Source: Rhizobium mesoamericanum STM3625 (GTDB taxonomy: Bacteria > Pseudomonadota > Alphaproteobacteria > Rhizobiales > Rhizobiaceae). Taken from it: a DNA stretch of 64,000 bases. The notes beneath the pieces were generated by a model that did not search any database, had not been told where the DNA came from, and saw only the letters and a list, made by a program, of their open reading frames with translations. Of this stretch, positions 34,532 to 47,073 are shown piece by piece. Where the stretch lies: positions 3,470,493-3,534,492 of the forward strand of contig NZ_HF536772.1 of assembly GCF_000312665.1 (NCBI RefSeq), given 5' to 3'. The position numbers were made by a program, and so were the translations under genes. Each line of letters opens with the position of its first letter. The stretch's first letter is position 1.

Positions 34532-35563
34532 ATGAGCGACGACTATATCATCAGTGCCAGAAAGCGTGCGGGAGATGCCTTGATTGCGGAACCTGGACCG
34601 ATCAAGTTTCTGAAGGTGCCCGCCGCCCTCGACAGCTACGATGCGCGTCAGGCAGTGTCCAGCGCCAAGGATTGGGTCACGGAGGTTCAGGGGCTTGCCG
34701 ACGGCGACGAAAATCCGAATTCGATCGGTCCGCGCGGCGACGTGCTCATCTTCGTGCATGGCTACAACAACGACATTCCAACCGTTCTAAGGCGAATCAG
34801 GCAGCTTGGCGCCGACATGCGAGCCGAAGGCTGGCACGGTGTGATCGTGGCGTTTGACTGGCCGAGCGACAATCAGACGCTCAACTACCTTGAGGACCGC
34901 TCGGATGCTGCCGCGGTCGCAAGTGAGCTTGTGACGAAGGGTATTCGGCTCTTAAAGCAGAGCCAGCAGTCAGGCTGCGAGACCAATGTGCATCTGCTTG
35001 GCCATTCCACCGGCTGCTACGTGATCATGGATGCCTTCGCCCAATCGGACAAGCAGGGCGATCTCTTCAAGGCCGACTGGCGTGTCGGTCAGGTCGCATT
35101 CATCGGCGGCGATGTGTCCACCGATAGCCTGGCGCTTGCGAGCGACTGGAACCAGCCGATGTTTCGCCGGATCATGCGGCTCACGAACTACTCCAATCCC
35201 TTCGATTCCGTGCTTGCCGTTTCCAACGCAAAGAGGCTCGGTGTTGCGCCGCGCGTCGGTCGTGTCGGACTGCCCGACGCCGTCAATGCCAAAGCGGTGG
35301 ACGTCAACTGCGGTAAATACTTCGAAACGCTCAATCCCGCCTCGCAGCCGCAGATTGGTTCATGGACCCACTCATGGCACATCGGCAATCGGGTTTTTGC
35401 CCGCGACCTGGCCATGACGCTCGAAGGTGCGATCGATCGCCACGCCATCCCGACGCGGCGGGAGGAGGCAGGCAAGCTGATCTTGCAGGATCGACCGCGA
35501 CCGGCCTTTCAGGGCGCCTGGAATGTCAAGGCAGACGCGCAGGATGCGCGGGCGCGAATCTAG
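34532..35563 (+). CDS. DUF900-type alpha/beta hydrolase
   Basis: A 343-residue soluble protein. GDVLIFVHGYNNDIPTVLRR (strand 3 and oxyanion side), VIVAFDWPSDNQTLNYLED and the nucleophile elbow LLGHSTGCYVIMDAFA (G-H-S-T-G) mark a DUF900 (esterase/lipase-like) hydrolase. Ser is the nucleophile and a late His (WTHSWHIGNRVF) may be the base. Start ATG 34532 is preceded by AGGAGGGG. Substrate unknown; no signal peptide. Confidence 0.82.
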   Translation: MSDDYIISARKRAGDALIAEPGPIKFLKVPAALDSYDARQAVSSAKDWVTEVQGLADGDENPNSIGPRGDVLIFVHGYNNDIPTVLRRIRQLGADMRAEGWHGVIVAFDWPSDNQTLNYLEDRSDAAAVASELVTKGIRLLKQSQQSGCETNVHLLGHSTGCYVIMDAFAQSDKQGDLFKADWRVGQVAFIGGDVSTDSLALASDWNQPMFRRIMRLTNYSNPFDSVLAVSNAKRLGVAPRVGRVGLPDAVNAKAVDVNCGKYFETLNPASQPQIGSWTHSWHIGNRVFARDLAMTLEGAIDRHAIPTRREEAGKLILQDRPRPAFQGAWNVKADAQDARARI

Positions 35564-35617
35564 TGACTTCGACGCTGCGAGAAGCGACCGGCGCGCATGG
35601 CGCGCCGGTCGCGTTCA

Positions 35618-39103
<3,486 letters not shown>

Positions 39104-39275
39104 GGGCTTTTTTCCGTTTCCTAGCTGCGCAGAAAGCCGGCCAGGGTGGGAGGCACCGGCCGGGTCGCGCATATGATGGTCTTTTCAGGCTAGAAGCGGC
39201 TTATAGGCAAATGTATTTGTAAACGGAACCCCATAAATTGCGGAATCGACAGGAATTGGCAGAGCTTGCGAAAGC

Positions 39276-40304
39276 CTAGTCGATGCCCGGTACAACAAGC
39301 GCCCTTATCTCGCCCCGGCGGGCGGGTTTGGAGATCGCTTCGACGGCGTCGTTGAAGCCAATCCGGCGGGAGATCAGCGGCTCGACCTTGATGATCCCCG
39401 ACGCGATCAGATTGGCCGCGCGCCGGTGGGTGAACGGGTTGAGGAACGAATTGACCAGCTTGATCTCGCGGAAGAGGAGATCGAACGGCTCGATTGCAAT
39501 CTTCGAACCTTGAGGCATCACCCCGAGGATAATGACGGTGCCGCCGCGGCGTGCAAGGCTGGGCGCCTGCTCGATTGTTTCGGCAACGCCCGCACATTCG
39601 ATGACCACATCTGCCCCTCCCGGCAGCAAGCCGTCTGCCGAGGTCAGGCGAGCGACGATATCGCCCGTCGAGGCATCGGCGCTCGCGGTTGCTCCAAGGC
39701 CCTCGGCCAGCGCCCGCTTCTCCTCGCTGCGGGTAAGGAGGACGACGTTGGTGGCGCCTGCAAGCCTGGCCAACTGGACGACGAGCAAGCCGATCACGCC
39801 GCCGCCAAGGACGACAACCGATGCCCCTGTCCCAATTTCCGCAAGGTCCACGGCGTGGATGCAGCAGGCGAGGGGTTCGCAGAACGCTCCATGGAGAGGA
39901 TCCAATGCGGAGGGGAGTTCGAAAGCCTGCTGCTGCGGGATGCAGACATAGTCGGCAAAGCCGCCGTCGCGATGGATACCGATCGCCTTGAGGTTATCAC
40001 AGAGATTGACGCGGCCACGCTGGCATTGCGGGCAGCGACCGCAGGCGATGTTCGGGTCGCCGGTGACGCGCATGCCTTCCCGAAAACCGCTCACGCCATC
40101 GCCTATCTGTTCAATGATGCCTGTAAACTCGTGACCCAGGGTTACGGGGGGCTTTGAGGGAAACTCGCCCAGAAATAGATGGCGATCAGTACCGCAGATG
40201 CCGCAGGCCTCCACACGCACGAGCAATTCGCCGATTCCGGGCTGCGGACGTTCTACATCGCGCAGGGCAAGCTTGCCCGTCGCTTCGAGCCGCACTGCCT
40301 TCAT
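39276..40304 (-). CDS. Zinc-dependent alcohol/sorbitol dehydrogenase (MDR family)
   Basis: A 342-residue medium-chain dehydrogenase. Catalytic zinc: Cys in ACGICGTDRH and His-Glu in GHEFTGII; structural zinc: CGRCPQCQRGRVNLC with all four Cys; NAD loop VVVLGGGVIGLLVVQLA. It resembles sorbitol, threonine or galactitol dehydrogenases; the substrate is open. ATG 40304 has GGAGGAGAG as SD. Single gene, divergent from the YpfJ-like protease. Confidence 0.9.
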   Translation of the reverse strand: MKAVRLEATGKLALRDVERPQPGIGELLVRVEACGICGTDRHLFLGEFPSKPPVTLGHEFTGIIEQIGDGVSGFREGMRVTGDPNIACGRCPQCQRGRVNLCDNLKAIGIHRDGGFADYVCIPQQQAFELPSALDPLHGAFCEPLACCIHAVDLAEIGTGASVVVLGGGVIGLLVVQLARLAGATNVVLLTRSEEKRALAEGLGATASADASTGDIVARLTSADGLLPGGADVVIECAGVAETIEQAPSLARRGGTVIILGVMPQGSKIAIEPFDLLFREIKLVNSFLNPFTHRRAANLIASGIIKVEPLISRRIGFNDAVEAISKPARRGEIRALVVPGID

Positions 40305-40495
40305 GATTTGTCTCTCCTCCATAGCTGGTCGCAAGGAGGCCCGAGCGCGAGTGTTTCGTCAAGCGGCTGGCTTCGGTTAAAGGAGACTGGTCATTTGTTC
40401 TGCGCCGGAAGCGGTGGCCGAAAGCTGGAATTTCCCGATGGCAGAGATATATAAATGAGCCTACAGCGACCGAAGGTTTAGCGCGGGGAACCGTC

Positions 40496-41413
40496 ATGGA
40501 ATGGAAAGGCCGGCGTCAGTCCGACAACATCGAGGATCGCCGCGGCGATCCTTCAATGGGCGGACTAGGCAGTGGAGGGGGCTTCAGCTTTCCGTCGGGC
40601 GGCGGCATGGGCCGGCGCGGCGGTGGCTTGAGCATCGGCACCATCATCTTCCTCGTCGTCATCTACCTTGTCTTCAAGGCGATGGGCATCGACCTGCTGC
40701 AGATCATGGATGGCGGCATGACGACCGGCGGGCCTGGCTATGAACAAAGCGACTCGGCAGGTCGGACGCCCGCCAATGACGAGATGACCGCGTTCGTCCG
40801 TACAGTCCTGGCTGAAACTGAGGATACGTGGAACGGAATTTTCAAGTCCATGGGCCGTCAATACGAGGAGCCCCGCCTCGTTCTCTTCTCCGGACAGACT
40901 CAGTCTGCCTGTGGTTTTGCCTCGGCGGCGACCGGGCCGTTTTATTGCCCGAGCGATCACAAGGTCTATCTCGACACAGCTTTCTTCAGGCAGCTGAGCC
41001 GCCAGTTCGGTGCCTCCGGCGATTTTGCCGAAGCCTATGTGGTCGCCCATGAGGTTGGCCATCATGTCCAGAATCTGCTCGGCATCCTGCCGAAGTTCAA
41101 TCAGGCGCGTCAGCGGATGAGCGAGGCGGATGCCAACAAGATGTCGGTCCGCATCGAACTGCAGGCTGATTGCCTTGCCGGCATTTGGGGCAAGTTCACC
41201 GACCAGAAAGGAATTCTCGAGGCCGGCGATCTCGAGGAGGCGCTGAATGCAGCGCAGCAAATCGGCGATGACACGCTGCAGAAGCGCAGCCAGGGCTATG
41301 TGGTGCCTGAGAGCTTCAACCACGGCACCTCGGAGCAGCGGGCGCGGTGGTTCAAACGCGGCTTCGATAGCGGGCAGCTTTCAACGTGTGATACGTTCTC
41401 CAACCCTGTTTGA
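40496..41413 (+). CDS. YpfJ-like neutral zinc metallopeptidase
   Basis: A 305-residue membrane-anchored protein. A Gly-rich N-terminus (GGLGSGGGFSFPSGGGMGRR) and one transmembrane helix (IGTIIFLVVIYLVFKAM, about 47-63) precede the peptidase-like domain with zinc motif HEVGHH in VVAHEVGHHVQNLLG and the later Glu/Asp in IELQADCLAGIWG. Family DUF2342/YpfJ; proteolysis has been proposed but substrates are unknown. ATG 40496 lies after GCGGGGAA. Confidence 0.88.
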   Translation: MEWKGRRQSDNIEDRRGDPSMGGLGSGGGFSFPSGGGMGRRGGGLSIGTIIFLVVIYLVFKAMGIDLLQIMDGGMTTGGPGYEQSDSAGRTPANDEMTAFVRTVLAETEDTWNGIFKSMGRQYEEPRLVLFSGQTQSACGFASAATGPFYCPSDHKVYLDTAFFRQLSRQFGASGDFAEAYVVAHEVGHHVQNLLGILPKFNQARQRMSEADANKMSVRIELQADCLAGIWGKFTDQKGILEAGDLEEALNAAQQIGDDTLQKRSQGYVVPESFNHGTSEQRARWFKRGFDSGQLSTCDTFSNPV

Positions 41414-41453
41414 CTTGAAGCAGCCTCTCCCTTGCGAGGAGGCGCGGGCACCG

Positions 41454-42449
41454 TCACTTTTCGCTGTCCATGTGTTTGAGCTGCGCGTCGGGATAGCGTG
41501 CACCTGCCGCGGCATCCTTCGGCACGGCTCGTTCAATGGCCGCCATGTCCTCGAAGGAGAGTTGCAAGGCTCGTGAATCGAGCGCTTCTGTCAACCGGTC
41601 GCGCCTGCGTGCGCCCACAAGCGGCACAATGTCTTGTCCCTGAGCCGCCACCCAGGCAATGGCAACCTGTGCAACCGATACCTTTTTTGCTTGCGCGATC
41701 GTGCGCAACTCTTCGACCAGCGCGAGGTTCTGCTCGATATTACCGGCTTGGAAGCGTGGGCTCATACGGCGGAAATCGCCAGCGCCCGTTTCTTGCCCCT
41801 TTTGCCAATGTCCACTGATCAGCCCACGGGAGAGAACGCCGTAAGCTGTGATCGAAATTCCGAGCTCGCGGCAGGTCGGCAAGATCTGGTCCTCGATGCC
41901 GCGCGAGATCAGAGAATATTCGATCTGCAGGTCGCAAATCGGATGCGTGTTTGCCGCCCGACGGATCGTGTCCACACCGACTTCCGAAAGGCCCACATGC
42001 CTGACATATCCAGCCTTGATCATGTCGCCGATTGCCCCCACGGTTTCCTCGATCGGAACGTCGGGATCCAGGCGGGCAGGGCGGTAGATATCGATGTAAT
42101 CGACGTCGAGGCGCTTCAGTGTATAGGCGAGGAAGTTCTTCATCGCCGCCGGTCGAGAGTCGTAACCGCTCCAGTTGCCGGCCGGATCGCGCAGGGCGCC
42201 GAATTTGACGCTGAGGACAATATCGTCTCGCTTGCGGCCCCTTAGCGCCTCGCCGATAAGCATCTCGTTATGGCCCATGCCATAGAAGTCGCCGGTGTCG
42301 AGCAGGTTAATGCCGGCGTCGAGAGCGGCATGGATCGTCGCAATGCTCTCGCCGCGGTCGGCTGGCCCGTACATGCCAGACATGCCCATGCAGCCGAGGC
42401 CGACGACCGAGACCAAGGGACCGTTTCTACCCAGGTGATGCTTTTCCAT
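41454..42449 (-). CDS. Aldo/keto reductase
   Basis: A 331-residue NADPH-dependent TIM-barrel reductase. The Asp and Tyr of the catalytic tetrad lie in DTGDFYGMGHNE and the Lys in SVKFGALRD. The usual active-site His (in YYLHRVDP of relatives) is replaced: here the strand reads YIDIYRPARLDPDVPIEE. This variant is a recognised subgroup, but the loss should alter catalysis. ATG 42449 after AGGAGAACG. Divergent from a LysR gene that probably controls it. Confidence 0.9.
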   Translation of the reverse strand: MEKHHLGRNGPLVSVVGLGCMGMSGMYGPADRGESIATIHAALDAGINLLDTGDFYGMGHNEMLIGEALRGRKRDDIVLSVKFGALRDPAGNWSGYDSRPAAMKNFLAYTLKRLDVDYIDIYRPARLDPDVPIEETVGAIGDMIKAGYVRHVGLSEVGVDTIRRAANTHPICDLQIEYSLISRGIEDQILPTCRELGISITAYGVLSRGLISGHWQKGQETGAGDFRRMSPRFQAGNIEQNLALVEELRTIAQAKKVSVAQVAIAWVAAQGQDIVPLVGARRRDRLTEALDSRALQLSFEDMAAIERAVPKDAAAGARYPDAQLKHMDSEK

Positions 42450-42553
42450 TTCGTTCTCCTTCGTAGCGGTATTGATCATTCAGTTGTTTTACCGCACCGG
42501 ACTTCGTGCGATAATCCGTATGAATGCGAACGGCCTGTACGGGAAAATGCACA

Positions 42554-43459
42554 ATGGAAGATCTTCCCCTCCATGATTTGGATGCCTTCGCAGCCATTGC
42601 AAGGGAGCGCAGCTTTCGCGCCGCGGCGCGCAAGCGCGGTGTATCTGCGTCCTCGCTCAGCGACTCGGTGCGGCGGTTGGAGGAGCGCGTTGGCGTTCGC
42701 CTGCTCAACCGGACGACCCGCAGCGTCACGCCGACCGAAGCGGGCGAGCGGCTCCTGGAGAGGCTTGCGCCCGCGCTGGGGGAGGTCGCACAGGCACTTC
42801 AGCAACTCGACAGTTTCCGCGACAGCCCGAGCGGAACGCTCCGCCTGAACGTGCCGGTAATCGCGTTGCGGCTTTTCCTGCCCGATCTCGCTATCCGCTT
42901 TTTGAAGCGTTACCCGCAGATCTCACTGGAGATGGTCGGTGAGGACACTTTCGTCGATGTGCTTGCCGCCGGTTACGACGCCGGCATTCGATACGGCGAG
43001 CGGCTGGAGCGCGACATGATCGCAGTGCCGATCGGACCTCGCAGGCAGAGGTACGTCACGGCGGCCGCGCCTGACTATCTGGTGCGCCGTGGTGTCCCCA
43101 AGCATCCGCGCGATCTGCTTGAGCACGATTGCATCAGACATCGCTTCTTGAGTGGGGCGACGTTGCCATGGGAGTTCGAGCGCGGCCAGGAGACGCTGAT
43201 GATCACGCCGAAAGGACCGTTTATTGCCAATGCGATCGATATGGAAATCTCGGCAGCCATCGCGGGGTTGGGCGTCATCCGAACTTTCGAGGAAGTCCTG
43301 TCCCCCGCCATCGAAATGGGGGCGCTGGTGCCGATCCTTGGGGCATGGGTAACTGAATTCTCCGGGCCATTTCTCTACTATGCCGGTCGTAAGCACTTGC
43401 CACCCGCGCTTCGCGCGTTCGTCGACTTCGTCAAAGACGAACGCGGTAGAAGCGGTTAG
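42554..43459 (+). CDS. LysR-family regulator
   Basis: A 301-residue LysR protein of the group often found divergent from oxidoreductases: HTH HDLDAFAAIARERSFRAAAR and GVSASSLSDSVRRLEERVGV, effector domain from PSGTLRLNVPVIALRLFLP. ATG 42554. The 104-base divergent spacer to the aldo/keto reductase gene is the expected binding site and contains TTTTACCGC and GCGATAAT words; no clear T-N11-A is picked out. Confidence 0.9.
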   Translation: MEDLPLHDLDAFAAIARERSFRAAARKRGVSASSLSDSVRRLEERVGVRLLNRTTRSVTPTEAGERLLERLAPALGEVAQALQQLDSFRDSPSGTLRLNVPVIALRLFLPDLAIRFLKRYPQISLEMVGEDTFVDVLAAGYDAGIRYGERLERDMIAVPIGPRRQRYVTAAAPDYLVRRGVPKHPRDLLEHDCIRHRFLSGATLPWEFERGQETLMITPKGPFIANAIDMEISAAIAGLGVIRTFEEVLSPAIEMGALVPILGAWVTEFSGPFLYYAGRKHLPPALRAFVDFVKDERGRSG

Positions 43460-43615
43460 AATCCACCTTTGTTCCGCTTCTCCATCAACAGAAGTCGTGT
43501 GCCTATCAAAAGATTTGAAATGTTCACGGATTGTTTCGCCCATATGCGTAAGTTATGTAACAAGACCGGCGACGCGATCGTCTTTCCAGAAAACAACCTG
43601 CTGTAGAGATGTCTG

Positions 43616-44863
43616 ATGCTCGATCCGAAATTCGTTCGTCGCGGCCTCTTCCTCGTCTTCATGATTCTGTTTCTCGACGTGATCGGGATCGCGATCATCA
43701 TGCCCGTGTTGCCGGCCTATCTCGAACAGCTGATCGGCGGATCCGTGAGCGAAGCTGCGCTCGACGGTGGGTGGCTGCTCGTCGTCTACGCCGTGATGCA
43801 ATTCCTGTTTGCGCCATTCCTCGGCAATCTCAGCGACCGCTTCGGGCGACGACCGATCCTGCTTCTGTCCGTGCTGACGTTTGCGATCGACAATTTTATC
43901 TGTGCGGTGGCGACGAGCTTCTGGATGCTCTTCATCGGCCGCGCACTGGCGGGCTTCAGCGGCGGTAGCTTTGCGACCTGTTCGGCCTACATCGCCGATA
44001 TCAGCAATGACGATAATCGGGCAAAGAACTTCGGCTTGATCGGTATTGCGTTCGGCGTCGGTTTCACGATCGGTCCCGTCATCGGCGGCTTCCTAGGCGA
44101 GTTCGGTCCCCGCGTCCCATTCCTTGGGGCTGCGGCTTTATCGTTCGTCAATTTCGTTGCCGCCTACTTCATGCTCCCCGAGACGTTGGAGGCAAAGAAC
44201 CGCCGGACGTTTGAATGGAAGCGTGCCAATCCGTTGGGCACTCTGAAGCAGATGCGAAACTATGACGGTATCGGGCCTATATGCGCGGTCATGTTCCTTT
44301 TTTGGCTGGCGCATGCCGTCTATCCCGCTGTCTGGTCCTTCGTGTCGACCTATCGCTATGGCTGGAGCGAAGGGCAGATCGGCCTGTCGCTTGGCATCTA
44401 CGGCATTGGTGCGGCCTTCGTCATGGGCGTCATTTTGCCGAAAATCGTGCCGGTGCTGGGCGAGTGGAAGACTGCCGTCCTTGGCCTGTCGTTTTCTGTC
44501 GTCGGACTAACGGGCTATGCCTTCGCCTGGGAAGGCTGGATGGTCTACACTGTGATCGTGCTGACCGTGATGGAGAATGTCGCCGACCCGCCGCTGCGAA
44601 GTATTGCGGCCGGCAAAGTGCCGCCGTCGGCTCAAGGTGAGCTGCAAGGGGCGCTCACAAGCCTTAGCAGCATCACCACCATCGTCGGGCCGCTGATCTT
44701 TACACAGTTGTTCGGCTACTTCACGCGCCCGGACGCGCCAGTGCGTTTTGCTGGAGCGCCCTTTCTTCTTTCTGCCATCATCATCCTGATCGCAGCCATC
44801 GTATTTTTGGCGAAGGTGCGAACGGCCAAGGCCGCAGACATCGTCGAGCAGCCGGCGGAATGA
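43616..44863 (+). CDS. MFS efflux transporter, TetA-like (DHA1)
   Basis: A 415-residue carrier with twelve hydrophobic segments. The N-terminus LFLVFMILFLDVIGIAIIMP has the Asp used by TetA-type pumps, motif A is GNLSDRFGRRPILLLSVLT and motif C-like ALAGFSGGSFATCSAYIADI is in the first half. It resembles tetracycline/proton antiporters, but true tetracycline export cannot be inferred. ATG 43616. A weak terminator hairpin follows. Confidence 0.88.
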   Translation: MLDPKFVRRGLFLVFMILFLDVIGIAIIMPVLPAYLEQLIGGSVSEAALDGGWLLVVYAVMQFLFAPFLGNLSDRFGRRPILLLSVLTFAIDNFICAVATSFWMLFIGRALAGFSGGSFATCSAYIADISNDDNRAKNFGLIGIAFGVGFTIGPVIGGFLGEFGPRVPFLGAAALSFVNFVAAYFMLPETLEAKNRRTFEWKRANPLGTLKQMRNYDGIGPICAVMFLFWLAHAVYPAVWSFVSTYRYGWSEGQIGLSLGIYGIGAAFVMGVILPKIVPVLGEWKTAVLGLSFSVVGLTGYAFAWEGWMVYTVIVLTVMENVADPPLRSIAAGKVPPSAQGELQGALTSLSSITTIVGPLIFTQLFGYFTRPDAPVRFAGAPFLLSAIIILIAAIVFLAKVRTAKAADIVEQPAE

Positions 44864-44884
44864 GCTATCAGAATTCGTGATGCG

Positions 44885-44903
44885 ATGATGAATTTTTCAT
44901 CAT
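44885..44903 (+). terminator. Weak hairpin after the MFS gene
   Basis: ATGATGAA / TTCATCAT around TTT, then TTGCATAGTTTT. AT-rich and short, so a weak intrinsic terminator at best. Confidence 0.4.
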
Positions 44904-45006
44904 TTGCATAGTTTTCAGTAGTTCTTCGCGGCGCTTTGATCTAAGCCCTATCGATAACCTTGCCGCAACCTGCGGCCGTTGCCGATTCAATCACAGGAAC
45001 AGTGTC

Positions 45007-46410
45007 ATGGACACGCCGATCGACGCGCGCAAGCTTGCGCCGAGAACCGATAACCATTGGGCAGCGCACTTCCGGGCCACACTGGCGCTCGGGATCCCGC
45101 TGATCGGTGCGCAGCTCGCCCAGCTCGGCATCAACACGACCGACGTGATGATCGTGGGGCGCCTCGGCGCCGAAAATCTCGCCGCCATGGTGCTTTCGGC
45201 GCAGTTCCTGTTCACGATCCTCGTCTTCGGCTCGGGTTTCGCGATCGCCGTCATACCGATGGTTGCGCAGGCCTATGGCAGGGGCGACGTCGTCAGCGTG
45301 CGTCGCTCGCTGCGCATGGGGCTCTGGGTGGTGCTCGCCTATTGGGTGATCATGCTGCCGGCGTTCTTCAACTCCGAGCGGATATTGCTTGCTGCCGGAC
45401 AGAAGCGCGAAGTGGCGGCACTGGCGCACGGTTATATCCTGATCGGTCAGTTCGGCGTGTTGCCGGGCCTCCTCTACAACGTCATGCGCGCCCTGGTCAG
45501 TGCGATCGGTCGCGCCGCCGTCATTCTCAACGTAACGATCGCGATGCTCGTGCTGAATGCCTTCTTCGCCTATGCACTGGTTCTCGGGCATTTCGGCTTT
45601 CCGGCGATGGGCCTGGAAGGTGCGGCGATCGTTTCAGTGGTCGTACAGACTGCCGGCTTCCTGTTCATCCTCGGCTACGTACAGAGCAGGGCGGACACGC
45701 GCCGCTACGAGATCTTCGTGCGGTTCTGGCGTCCAGACTGGAAGGCGTTCTGGGAAGTCGTGCGTCTCGGTTTGCCAATCAGCGTGACGATTCTCGCCGA
45801 AGTGAGCCTCTTCACGGTTGCCTCGTTGCTGATGGGCCACATCGGCACAATCGAGCTTGCGGCGCATGGTATCGCGCTGCAATGGGCCTCCATCGCATTC
45901 ATGATCCCGCTCGGCTTGTCGCAGGCGGCGACCGTTCGGGTCGGCGTGGCGCACGGACAGGGCGACTACACGGCGGTTGTTCGGGCATCGATCGCAGTCG
46001 TCGTGATCGCCTGCCTGATCGCGGGTGCAGGCGGCGTCCTGTTTGCCGTCGCGCCGGAGTTTCTCGGAAGCTTGTTCCTTGACACGAAGCTGCCCGAGGC
46101 GCCCCAGGTGCTTGCCTATGCCGGGCCTTTGATCGTTGTTGCAGGGCTTTTCCAGTTGGTCGACGGCCTGCAGGCAATCGCAAACGGCCTGCTGCGCGGT
46201 CTGAAGGATGCACGTGTGCCGATGATCCTGGCGCTGATTGCCTATTGGCCGATTGGCTTCTTCCTCGCTTGGGCCTTTGCGTTCCCGCTTGGCTTCGGCG
46301 GCATCGGCATCTGGTTCGGATTCCTCGTCGGGCTTGCGGCGGCGGCCGTGATGCTTTGCGCACGCTTCTATCTGCTTCTTGGCCGCGAGAAGACCATGGC
46401 CGGCGTCTAG
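45007..46410 (+). CDS. MATE-family efflux transporter
   Basis: A 467-residue multidrug/toxin extrusion protein with twelve hydrophobic segments in two repeats. LALGIPLIGAQLAQLGINTT with DVMIVGRLGAENLAAMVLS is the first repeat signature and RLGLPISVTILAEVSLFTVA the second. It uses sodium or proton gradients to export cationic compounds (NorM-like). ATG 45007. It follows the MFS pump by 143 bases on the same strand; its stop converges with a broken monooxygenase gene. Confidence 0.92.
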   Translation: MDTPIDARKLAPRTDNHWAAHFRATLALGIPLIGAQLAQLGINTTDVMIVGRLGAENLAAMVLSAQFLFTILVFGSGFAIAVIPMVAQAYGRGDVVSVRRSLRMGLWVVLAYWVIMLPAFFNSERILLAAGQKREVAALAHGYILIGQFGVLPGLLYNVMRALVSAIGRAAVILNVTIAMLVLNAFFAYALVLGHFGFPAMGLEGAAIVSVVVQTAGFLFILGYVQSRADTRRYEIFVRFWRPDWKAFWEVVRLGLPISVTILAEVSLFTVASLLMGHIGTIELAAHGIALQWASIAFMIPLGLSQAATVRVGVAHGQGDYTAVVRASIAVVVIACLIAGAGGVLFAVAPEFLGSLFLDTKLPEAPQVLAYAGPLIVVAGLFQLVDGLQAIANGLLRGLKDARVPMILALIAYWPIGFFLAWAFAFPLGFGGIGIWFGFLVGLAAAAVMLCARFYLLLGREKTMAGV

Positions 46411-46422
46411 CCGGCCACCTGA

Positions 46423-46742
46423 TCAAGCTGCGACCGGCCTGTAGTTGGCAATGTCGGCTCGAATGCCGAGCCGTTGAAACAGCGCTTGCGGATCGAAGTT
46501 TCGGGCGCGATGGGCTGCCTGCACCGCGACCTTTGCCCGGTCGATCATGTCGACACTTTCCCATTGCACGATCGTCACGAAGTTGAATTCGCCAGGACCC
46601 GAAACCTGCTCCAGTACCTGATGGCTGATAAAGCCTTCCTGGGCTTGCAGGACTTCATGCGTTTTCAGCACGTTTATCAGGAATTCCTCGCGCGCGGCCC
46701 CGGAACGGCGAACTTGTCAATCCGGTAAAACGCTCCGTTCAT
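46423..46742 (-). pseudogene. Antibiotic biosynthesis monooxygenase-like gene, frameshifted
   Basis: A small ABM/YgiN-type dimeric alpha-beta barrel protein, broken by one missing base. From ATG 46742 (SD AAAGGAG) the frame reads MNGAFYRIDKFAVPG and then shifts in the run of four C (46698-46701); restoring one base joins it to AAREEFLINVLKTHEVLQAQ and on to VTIVQWESVDMIDRAKVAV. Without repair the first part stops early and only an 82-codon piece from GTG 46671 could be made. Either a real mutation or a homopolymer error. A palindromic promoter lies just upstream. Confidence 0.75.
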
Positions 46743-46777
46743 TCTCATCTCCTTTGGTTTGGATATCACAAAGGCGG

Positions 46778-46807
46778 GTGTAATTCTTCAAGTCAACTTG
46801 AAGTCAA
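46778..46807 (-). promoter_or_regulatory. MerR/SoxR-like promoter with internal palindrome
   Basis: Minus strand TTGACT (46802-46807), 18-base spacer, TTACAC (46778-46783). The spacer overlaps an 18-base near-perfect palindrome with arms CTTCAAGT and ACTTGAAG (46786-46803). Operators of this shape inside the spacer are typical of MerR-family activators such as SoxR. No MerR gene is nearby. It points at the broken monooxygenase gene, 29 bases upstream of its start. Confidence 0.5.
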
Positions 46808-46828
46808 TAGGTTGAAACATGTCCATCT

Positions 46829-47059
46829 GACATCGAAGCAGCGATACGCGAGCTGAAAGCTCGACTGGATGGGCAGATTGAGGTTGCCGGAGCCAACATG
46901 GCGCGACCTATGACGGACCTCGGTCGCGTCGTGCCTGGTCGCGGCGAGCCAGCCGTTCTTCGCCGGCCCGCAGCCGGTACGGAGGTGATTAGGTTGGCAC
47001 ACCTTCCTTTTGAGCCCGCGCGACCAACCCGGCGGACTGCCAAGTGTGGTCGGTTTTGA
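46829..47059 (+). pseudogene. Remnant of a RibD-C/dihydrofolate-reductase-like gene
   Basis: The frame reads DIEAAIRELKARLDGQIEVA then GANMARPMTDLG, typical of the C-terminal part of YyaP/RibD-C dihydrofolate-reductase-like proteins. It then jumps to VVPGRGEP with a one-base shift to a FFAGPQ reading, and resumes as TEVIRLAHLPFEPARP before TGA 47057-47059. The N-terminal two thirds and an internal stretch (the usual LIDEYRLYLHP region) are missing, so it cannot be functional. It shares a spacer with the broken monooxygenase gene. Confidence 0.65.
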
Positions 47060-47073
47060 AGATCAGCGTCGAG

